From: Rhizobiales bacterium TMED168
GTDB lineage: Bacteria > Pseudomonadota > Alphaproteobacteria > MED-G09
NCBI GenBank assembly: GCA_002170885.2
Contig: NHHR02000007.1
Span: forward strand, 1 to 10,327
Reading direction: 5' to 3'
Length of the DNA: 10,327 nt
Position 1 is the first letter of the stretch. Each line of letters starts with the position of its first letter. This document shows, in pieces, positions 6,344 through 10,327 of this stretch. A program made the translations under genes and the position numbers. The notes beneath the pieces are model-generated. The model saw nothing but the letters and a program-made list of their open reading frames with translations, made no database searches and was not told the origin of the DNA.

Positions 6344-7450
6344 ATGGAAAAATATTACTGGCGAAGTATTGAGAGAAGAGAGAGTAAACCTATAAAGGTT
6401 GGACCATTACCTATAGGTGGAGACTCACCAATTTCTGTTCAGTCTATGACTAATACTAAAACTTCTAATATCAAAGACACTATTAAACAGGTTAAAGAGC
6501 TTGAAGAAGCAGGAGCTGATTTAGTCAGAATATCTTGTCCCGATGAAGACTCAACCTCTTCTTTGAGAAAAATAATTAGTAATGTCAAAGTTCCTATTAT
6601 TGCAGACATTCATTTTCACTATAAAAGAGCTATTGAGGCAGCCGAAGCAGGTGCGTCTTGTATAAGAATTAATCCAGGTAATATAGGAAATGATGCAAGA
6701 GTAAAGGAAGTCGTTAAAGCTGCGAAGGATAATGGGTGCGCTATTAGAATTGGAGTTAATGCTGGTTCACTTGAAAAAGACATATTGGAAAAATATGGAA
6801 GTCCATGCCCTGAGGCAATGGTTGAAAGTGCTTTAATGCATGAAAAAATTCTTAAGGATCTAGATTTCCATGAATATAAAATATCAGTAAAGGCCTCTGA
6901 TGTTTTATTGACAGTTGAAGCATACAAACAATTAGCAAAAGAGACAAAAGCACCACTGCATCTTGGAGTTACTGAGGCCGGTGGATTGATGACTGGTTCA
7001 ATAAAATCATCAATTGGTATTGGACAATTATTAATGCTTGGAATTGGTGATACTATAAGGGTTTCTCTTTCAGCTAATCCTGTTGAGGAGATCAAAGTAG
7101 GCTTTAATATTTTAAAAAGTCTTGGATTACGTTATAGAGGCGTAACTATAATTTCCTGTCCTTCATGCGCTCGTCAGGGCTTTGAAGTAATTGATACAGT
7201 GAAAGTTCTTGAAGAAAAATTATCACATATTACAGAATCTATAACACTTTCAGTTATAGGTTGTGTAGTTAATGGCCCAGGTGAGGCATTATATACTGAT
7301 GTTGGTTTTACAGGTGGCGGTAATAATAATGGAATGATTTATTTAAATGGTAAGCAATTATCTAAAACAAATAATGATCAAATGATTGAGAAAATTATCG
7401 AGCATGTCGAAAAAAAAGCCACTCAAATAGCTGGTGAAAAAAAAATATGA
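6344..7450 (+). CDS. ispG: 4-hydroxy-3-methylbut-2-enyl diphosphate synthase (IspG/GcpE)
   Basis: Catalyses the reductive conversion of methylerythritol cyclodiphosphate to HMBPP, the penultimate step of the MEP isoprenoid pathway, using a [4Fe-4S] cluster. The 368-aa product has the N-terminal TIM-barrel signature '[10 protein letters not shown]' (29-38) and 'RISCPDEDS' (62-70), then '[13 protein letters not shown]' (87-99). The C-terminal cluster ligands are C272 and C275 ([10 protein letters not shown]), C307 ([12 protein letters not shown]) and E314. All four match the E. coli positions, and the length fits the compact bacterial form without the plant insert. The gene follows lysC after 25 bp, with AAGAG at 6333-6337 before the ATG, and its last codon overlaps the prfA start as ATGA. 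It is therefore likely co-transcribed with lysC and translationally coupled to prfA. IspG sits next to unrelated translation genes, which suggests chance packing rather than a joint function. Confidence 0.97.
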   Translation: MEKYYWRSIERRESKPIKVGPLPIGGDSPISVQSMTNTKTSNIKDTIKQVKELEEAGADLVRISCPDEDSTSSLRKIISNVKVPIIADIHFHYKRAIEAAEAGASCIRINPGNIGNDARVKEVVKAAKDNGCAIRIGVNAGSLEKDILEKYGSPCPEAMVESALMHEKILKDLDFHEYKISVKASDVLLTVEAYKQLAKETKAPLHLGVTEAGGLMTGSIKSSIGIGQLLMLGIGDTIRVSLSANPVEEIKVGFNILKSLGLRYRGVTIISCPSCARQGFEVIDTVKVLEEKLSHITESITLSVIGCVVNGPGEALYTDVGFTGGGNNNGMIYLNGKQLSKTNNDQMIEKIIEHVEKKATQIAGEKKI

Positions 7451-8520
7451 CAATAATTCCAGAAGATAAACTTGATGGCATTATTTTGAAGGGTAAAGAA
7501 CTTGAGGAACAGCTTGGCCAGGAAAATACTTCCGAAAAGTTTGTTGAATTATCGAAGGAATATTCTGAAATTCAATCTTTATATAATGCCTCAATTGAGT
7601 GGAAAAAGTTCTCAAAAGAAATAATTGATTTAAAAAATATTATTGAAGAAGAAACAAGTGACATTGATATGAAAGACCTTGCTCAAGGGGAATTAAAAGA
7701 TCTTGAAGATAAAATTTCAAAATTAAGCGAGGAAATTAAATTTTTACTATTACCAAAAGATAAAGCAGATTCTAGCGATGTAATTTTAGAGATTAGGGCA
7801 GGAACTGGAGGCGATGAGGCTGCATTATTTGCAGGCGATCTCTATAGAATGTACCAAAGATTCTCCGATATTAATGGGTGGAAAACTGATATTATTTCTA
7901 TTTCTGATGGTGATGTTGGTGGATTTAAAGAAGCCATTCTATCAATTACAGGAAATGGAGTATTTTCAAGATTAAAATTTGAGTCAGGTGTTCATAGAGT
8001 ACAGAGAGTTCCAACAACTGAATCTAGTGGTCGAGTTCATACCTCTGCCGCCACTGTCGCAGTCCTTCCTGAGCCAGAAGATGTTGATATTGAGGTAGAA
8101 GAAAAAGATATTAGGGTCGATGTTTTTCGTGCTAGTGGACCAGGTGGGCAGTCTGTGAATACAACTGATAGTGCAGTGAGAATAACCCATCTACCTAGTG
8201 GCTTAGTTGTTACGCAGCAAGATGAAAAGTCTCAGCATAAGAATAGAGCAAAAGCCATGAAGGTTTTAAGAGCAAGACTTTATGAAGAGGAGAGATTCAA
8301 GCAGCAGCAAGAGAGAGCCGCTGATAGAAGTTCACAAGTTGGATCAGGCGATAGATCGGAAAGAATACGTACTTATAATTTTCCACAAGGAAGAGTTACA
8401 GACCACAGGATAACATTAACTCTTCATAAACTTGATACCATCCTTGAGGGACAAGATCTTAATATTCTAATAGACGCGCTCACTTCAGAGGAAAAAACCA
8501 AACAGCTTCTTGAGGGTTAA
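7447..8520 (+). CDS. prfA: Peptide chain release factor 1 (RF1)
   Basis: Recognises UAA and UAG in the ribosomal A site and triggers peptide release. The 357-aa product contains the peptidyl-tRNA hydrolysis motif GGQ (233-235, in [12 protein letters not shown]), whose glutamine is the target of PrmC encoded next door. It also has the stop-codon recognition tripeptide PTT (189-191), matching the PxT form of RF1 (PAT in E. coli) rather than the SPF of RF2. '[13 protein letters not shown]' (117-129) and '[15 protein letters not shown]' (195-209) are further family blocks, and the C-terminal '[32 protein letters not shown]' segment is complete. The ATG at 7447 overlaps the ispG stop (ATGA), implying translational coupling; no independent ribosome binding site is obvious. 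Genes here end in TAA, TAG and TGA, so RF2 should exist elsewhere in the genome. Confidence 0.97.
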   Translation: MTIIPEDKLDGIILKGKELEEQLGQENTSEKFVELSKEYSEIQSLYNASIEWKKFSKEIIDLKNIIEEETSDIDMKDLAQGELKDLEDKISKLSEEIKFLLLPKDKADSSDVILEIRAGTGGDEAALFAGDLYRMYQRFSDINGWKTDIISISDGDVGGFKEAILSITGNGVFSRLKFESGVHRVQRVPTTESSGRVHTSAATVAVLPEPEDVDIEVEEKDIRVDVFRASGPGGQSVNTTDSAVRITHLPSGLVVTQQDEKSQHKNRAKAMKVLRARLYEEERFKQQQERAADRSSQVGSGDRSERIRTYNFPQGRVTDHRITLTLHKLDTILEGQDLNILIDALTSEEKTKQLLEG

Positions 8521-8522
8521 CT

Positions 8523-9380
8523 ATGTTTTTAAACAAAATTCAAAAAAAAATGTCAAAAAATTTTTTGATCAATGGAATTGAAACTCATGAACTTGATGCA
8601 AGAATAATTTTAAAAGAAGTTCTATCTTTCAATGATAAAGATCTAATTTTGAATCAAGATTTTCTTATCTCAAAAAATTTAATAAACAAAATTAATAGTT
8701 TTGAGCTAAGAAGAATCAAAGGTGAACCAATAAGTAAAATTTTTAAAAAAAGAGATTTTTATAATTCCACTTTTATAATATCTGAGGATGTACTGGACCC
8801 AAGACCTGAGACAGAACTGATTATTGATATTGTTAATGATTTAATTAAAAATAATCATGTTAAAAATATTTTAGATTTAGGAACTGGATCTGGTTGTATT
8901 TTATTATCAATATTAAAAGAGCATAAAACAATAATTGGTACTGGAATTGACTTATCAAAAAAAGCTATTGATATAGCTATTAAAAATTCAAGGAAACTAT
9001 CTTTAGAGAAGCAATCTAATTTTTTTATATCGAATTGGTTGGACTCAATTAATGATACTTATGATTTAATCGTTTCCAATCCACCTTACATACCAAGCAC
9101 AGATATTGAAAACTTACCTATGGATGTTAAAAATTTTGATCCTATTTTATCTCTTGATGGGGGTAGTGATGGATTAGATTGTTATAGAAAAATTGCTAAG
9201 GATCTGAAAAGAGTAATTAATAAAAATGGGGTAATAATTTTAGAAATTGGTTATGATCAGGCCTATAAAGTAATTAAAATTTTTGAATTACTCGATTTTA
9301 TTTTGGTAAGAAAATATAATGATATTAATGGTTTGGATAGAGTTTTAGTTTTTGAAATAAAAAAAATTAAAAAAAATTAA
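8523..9380 (+). CDS. prmC: Release factor glutamine N5-methyltransferase PrmC (HemK)
   Basis: Methylates the glutamine of the GGQ motif in RF1 and RF2, speeding peptide release. The 285-aa product has an N-terminal helical substrate-binding domain (to about residue 85, with 'DARIILKEVL'), SAM motif I DLGTGSG (118-124), and the catalytic NPPY (186-189, in IVSNPPYIPSTDIE) typical of glutamine/adenine N-methyltransferases. 'DPRPETELI' (92-100) and 'LDGGSDGLDCYRKIA' further down complete the family pattern. The start lies 2 nt after the prfA stop with GAGGG at 8513-8517 as ribosome binding site, the standard prfA-prmC coupling. The gene is noticeably richer in A and T than its neighbours, with many Lys, Asn and Ile codons. 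Its last codons, encoding EIKKIKKN, fall in a run of phased A-tracts; the lysine-rich tail is not conserved in the family as far as I know. Confidence 0.96.
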   Translation: MFLNKIQKKMSKNFLINGIETHELDARIILKEVLSFNDKDLILNQDFLISKNLINKINSFELRRIKGEPISKIFKKRDFYNSTFIISEDVLDPRPETELIIDIVNDLIKNNHVKNILDLGTGSGCILLSILKEHKTIIGTGIDLSKKAIDIAIKNSRKLSLEKQSNFFISNWLDSINDTYDLIVSNPPYIPSTDIENLPMDVKNFDPILSLDGGSDGLDCYRKIAKDLKRVINKNGVIILEIGYDQAYKVIKIFELLDFILVRKYNDINGLDRVLVFEIKKIKKN

Positions 9381-9386
9381 AAAAAA
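9359..9386 (+). repeat. Three phased A8 tracts separated by TT, 10-bp period
   Basis: Runs of eight adenines start at 9359, 9369 and 9379, each separated by TT, so the period is exactly 10 bp. A-tracts in phase with the helical turn are known to bend DNA. The repeat covers the last codons and stop of prmC and leads into the 170-bp gap before the DUF4167 gene. It may also be simple slippage in AT-rich DNA. Confidence 0.75.
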
Positions 9387-9512
9387 TCTGGATATAAAGC
9401 CAATGATAGTGTTAATGTTCTTTCAGTTTTTGTAGTTATACAAAATTATTCTCAGTTAAAGCTAAAATTATTTAAGTTTACTAAGAATTATTTATCAAAA
9501 AAAATTAGGATT
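9381..9512. other. Non-coding AT-rich gap between prmC and the DUF4167 gene
   Basis: I see no ORF, no GC-rich hairpin with a T-run, and no tRNA in this stretch. It is the longest gap between two genes on the same strand in the window and separates the lysC-ispG-prfA-prmC run from a gene with its own promoter. A terminator for the run must be weak, Rho-dependent or absent. Confidence 0.5.
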
Positions 9513-9542
9513 TTGAATGATTGATTTTTCAATATTTATAAT
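9513..9542 (+). promoter_or_regulatory. Promoter of the DUF4167 gene, placed for a leaderless transcript
   Basis: TTGAAT (9513-9518), an 18-bp spacer, then a perfect TATAAT (9537-9542). Only 8 nt separate the -10 box from the ATG at 9551, so transcription would start at or within a base or two of the start codon. No Shine-Dalgarno-like purine run precedes the ATG, which is consistent with a leaderless mRNA. Confidence 0.55.
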
Positions 9543-9550
9543 GTGTTATT

Positions 9551-9961
9551 ATGGTTAAACCAAGAAATAACAATAATCGAAGAAGAAACCGAAGACCTGG
9601 TGGGGGTAATGGAAATAATTCTGAATCAAATGGCCCTTCCATTAAAGTCAGGGGCTCTTCAAAACAAATCTACGAAAAATATTTATCTTTAGCTCGTGAT
9701 GCAAGATCTTCTGGCGATACTGTCTTGCAAGAAAGCTATTCTCAACATGCTGAGCATTATGCAAGATTGCTTTTAGAAAGTGGTAAATTTGAAAAGAATG
9801 GTAATTCATCCAATTCAAAACCACCATCTGACTATAAAAATGGAGATCAGCCGGAAAGCAAGAATTCAAATAATGCCCAATCTATCTCTCAAGAAGATAG
9901 CCAAGAGAATGTTATTTCTATTCCTGAAGCTGATCAATTAGATGTTGCAGAAAGCTCATAA
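9551..9961 (+). CDS. DUF4167 family protein, probable RNA-binding
   Basis: A 136-aa protein. The conserved core is 'ESNGPSIKVRGSSKQIYEKY' (25-44) followed by 'LSLARDARSSGDTVLQESYSQHAEHYARLL' (45-74), the DUF4167 pattern of alphaproteobacteria. Before it lies a strongly basic, Asn/Arg/Gly-rich tail (residues 2-22, with NNNNRRRNRRPGGG), which looks like an RNA-contacting segment; after about residue 80 the protein is low-complexity, Ser/Asn-rich and then acidic, and likely unstructured. Its function has not been established as far as I know; RNA binding is inferred from the basic tail. In alphaproteobacteria it commonly follows prmC, as here. It appears to have its own promoter and no Shine-Dalgarno, and the next thing downstream is the rRNA promoter region. 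No intrinsic terminator follows it. Confidence 0.87.
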   Translation: MVKPRNNNNRRRNRRPGGGNGNNSESNGPSIKVRGSSKQIYEKYLSLARDARSSGDTVLQESYSQHAEHYARLLLESGKFEKNGNSSNSKPPSDYKNGDQPESKNSNNAQSISQEDSQENVISIPEADQLDVAESS

Positions 9962-9988
9962 TTATAATATTATATCTAACTTAAATGC

Positions 9989-10018
9989 TTGATATATTTA
10001 CATATATTTTTGTATAAA
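9989..10018 (+). promoter_or_regulatory. Possible upstream (second) rRNA operon promoter
   Basis: TTGATA (9989-9994), an 18-bp spacer, then TATAAA (10013-10018), about 70 bp upstream of the stronger promoter. Tandem promoters are common ahead of rRNA operons, but the surroundings are almost pure A and T, so a chance match is quite possible. Confidence 0.35.
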
Positions 10019-10034
10019 TATTTGAGTATTTTTT

Positions 10035-10057
10035 TGGGGAAAAATTATAAAAAAAAA
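10035..10057 (+). promoter_or_regulatory. A-rich UP element-like stretch
   Basis: Positions 10040-10057 are only A and T, ending in a run of nine A, just upstream of the TTTACA box. They occupy roughly -55 to -38 relative to the predicted start. UP elements at this distance bind the RNA polymerase alpha C-terminal domain at rRNA promoters. A preceding GGGG (10036-10039) breaks the otherwise AT-only run. Confidence 0.45.
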
Positions 10058-10059
10058 GG

Positions 10060-10088
10060 TTTACATTGCCCTCGTAGGTACTTATAAA
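10060..10088 (+). promoter_or_regulatory. Main rRNA operon promoter (sigma70 type)
   Basis: TTTACA (10060-10065) and TATAAA (10083-10088) with an ideal 17-bp spacer that is locally GC-richer than its surroundings. The predicted start is about 10095. It is the best-matched promoter in the window by spacing and by context: an A-rich block sits upstream, and a leader with boxA lies downstream. Each hexamer has one mismatch to consensus. Confidence 0.7.
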
Positions 10089-10113
10089 CCGTATTCCGAG
10101 CTATAAAAAGTCG

Positions 10114-10132
10114 GATTGGTTTTTAACCAATC
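10114..10132 (+). other. Leader hairpin, 8-bp stem with 3-nt loop
   Basis: GATTGGTT and AACCAATC pair perfectly around a TTT loop, starting about 20 nt into the predicted transcript. No U-run follows, so it is not an intrinsic terminator. A second small stem, TCCGA (10095-10099) with TCGGA (10111-10115), overlaps it by two bases at the very 5' end of the transcript. A protective or processing role is possible; this is inference. Confidence 0.6.
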
Positions 10133-10186
10133 ACATTTAGAAAATTGTTTCTTTTATATTTGCTGGTTTATCTAGCGTAGATCAGT

Positions 10187-10233
10187 TTTCTCTTTGTGCG
10201 CTCTTTGAAATTGTGATTATAAAGAAAGAGAAA
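10187..10233 (+). other. Inverted repeat enclosing boxA in the rRNA leader
   Basis: TTTCTCTTT (10187-10195) and AAAGAGAAA (10225-10233) are perfect 9-bp complements, enclosing a 29-nt loop that contains boxA. The right arm overlaps the left arm of the GAAACGTA/TACGTTTC helix at 10230-10233, so the two helices cannot both form in full. Confidence 0.55.
10200..10210 (+). promoter_or_regulatory. boxA antitermination site
   Basis: GCTCTTTGAAA closely follows the bacterial boxA consensus (TGCTCTTTAACA). In the nascent transcript it is bound by NusB-NusE and supports Rho-resistant, fast transcription of rRNA operons. Its position after a strong promoter and before conserved leader sequence fits this role. 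Confidence 0.68.
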
Positions 10234-10306
10234 CGTAGGTGGCGATGTCCAAGCGGATATGCTTCTTTGAAGTGTATCAAATTTATTTGACTCGTCTTTA
10301 CGTTTC
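10230..10306 (+). other. Leader helix GAAACGTA / TACGTTTC
   Basis: GAAACGTA (10230-10237) and TACGTTTC (10299-10306) are perfect complements, extendable by two G-U pairs inside. Within the 61-nt interior are two small hairpins: CTTC/GAAG (10262-10272) and TCAAA/TTTGA (10277-10290). The same two strands occur in the 16S leaders of other alphaproteobacteria as I recall them, so this is likely a conserved pre-16S leader helix. Confidence 0.58.
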
Positions 10307-10327
10307 AAACCAACGTACAAGTGTGCT

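Larger units (their letters stand above)
10095..10327 (+). ncRNA. 5' leader of the rRNA operon precursor (upstream of 16S rRNA), continuing past the window
   Basis: No ORF is present. The segment GCGCTCTTTGAAATTGTGA (from 10198) and then AAAGAGAAACGTAGGTGGCG (10225-10244) followed by GATGTCC strongly resembles the leader I know upstream of 16S genes in alphaproteobacteria. There, a boxA is followed by 'GAAACGTGG-CGGCG--GTCC' and, some 60 nt later, 'GTCTTTACGTTTC'; here the latter is at 10294-10306. The local base composition is also much less AT-rich than the rest of the window. The 16S 5' end, with its usual AGAGTTTGATC, is not reached, so it should begin soon after 10327. This leader would be removed by RNase III and other processing enzymes. 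Confidence 0.72.

Noticed and set aside
6619..7095. A 158-codon open frame on the minus strand inside ispG
   Set aside because: It is fully antisense to a well-conserved enzyme with all Fe-S ligands intact, and its translation resembles no family I know.
9961..9976. AT palindrome (ATAATATTAT) after the DUF4167 stop as a terminator
   Set aside because: It contains only A-T pairs and would be far too weak; such palindromes are expected by chance here.
10114..10132. Intrinsic terminator of the DUF4167 gene
   Set aside because: The stem is perfect but no U-run follows, and it lies downstream of the rRNA promoter.
10238..10272. A tRNA-like look (GGTGGCGATGTCCAAGCGG)
   Set aside because: No acceptor stem, anticodon arm or TTC loop can be assembled around it, and the sequence fits the rRNA leader.
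1..10327. Mobile elements, CRISPR arrays, prophage or defence genes
   Set aside because: No spaced repeats, transposase or integrase motifs, or attachment-site duplications are seen; every sizeable gene falls in a core family.

Overview
This is about 10.3 kb of very AT-rich DNA, densely packed with core housekeeping genes. The gene families point to an alphaproteobacterium: a class I lysyl-tRNA synthetase, an NDUFAF5-like methyltransferase, DUF1178, DUF4167, and a grxC/Nit/DUF1178/ubiG/lysC neighbourhood. The low GC, tiny intergenic gaps, overlapping gene ends and loss of some usual neighbours suggest a streamlined, probably marine, free-living lineage. That placement is inference; genus cannot be read from this window.

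Layout. (1) 1-210, minus strand: the first 70 codons of a TerB-like protein that runs off the left edge; its start codon overlaps that of lysK. (2) 209-1786: lysK, meeting an NDUFAF5/BioC-like methyltransferase (1778-2614, minus) tail to tail with a 9-bp overlap. (3) 2717-4219: a plus-strand run of grxC, a Nit-type amidase and a DUF1178 zinc-ribbon protein, with gaps of 2-4 nt. It ends in an 11-bp convergent overlap with ubiG (4209-4967, minus). (4) 5083-9380: a plus-strand run of lysC, ispG, prfA and prmC; ispG/prfA overlap by ATGA and prfA/prmC are 2 nt apart. (5) 9551-9961: a DUF4167 protein, apparently expressed from its own promoter and perhaps leaderless. (6) 9962-10327: no coding; this looks like the promoter and 5' leader of a ribosomal RNA operon, with a TTTACA-17-TATAAA promoter, an A-rich upstream element, a boxA antitermination site and conserved-looking leader helices. 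The 16S gene itself should begin just beyond the right edge.

Functionally, lysK charges tRNA-Lys, prfA and prmC make and methylate release factor 1, lysC starts the aspartate-family amino acid (and diaminopimelate) pathway, ispG performs an Fe-S step of the MEP isoprenoid pathway, and ubiG performs both O-methylations of ubiquinone synthesis. grxC and the Nit amidase both fit thiol/glutathione maintenance. The NDUFAF5-like protein may concern respiratory complex I.

I found no mobile element, CRISPR array, defence locus or tRNA, and no convincing novel multi-gene system. The points most worth a second look are the alternative RNA pairings around boxA in the rRNA leader, the shared CATG start of the terB-like gene and lysK, the apparently leaderless DUF4167 gene, and the eroded SAM-binding motif of the NDUFAF5-like protein.
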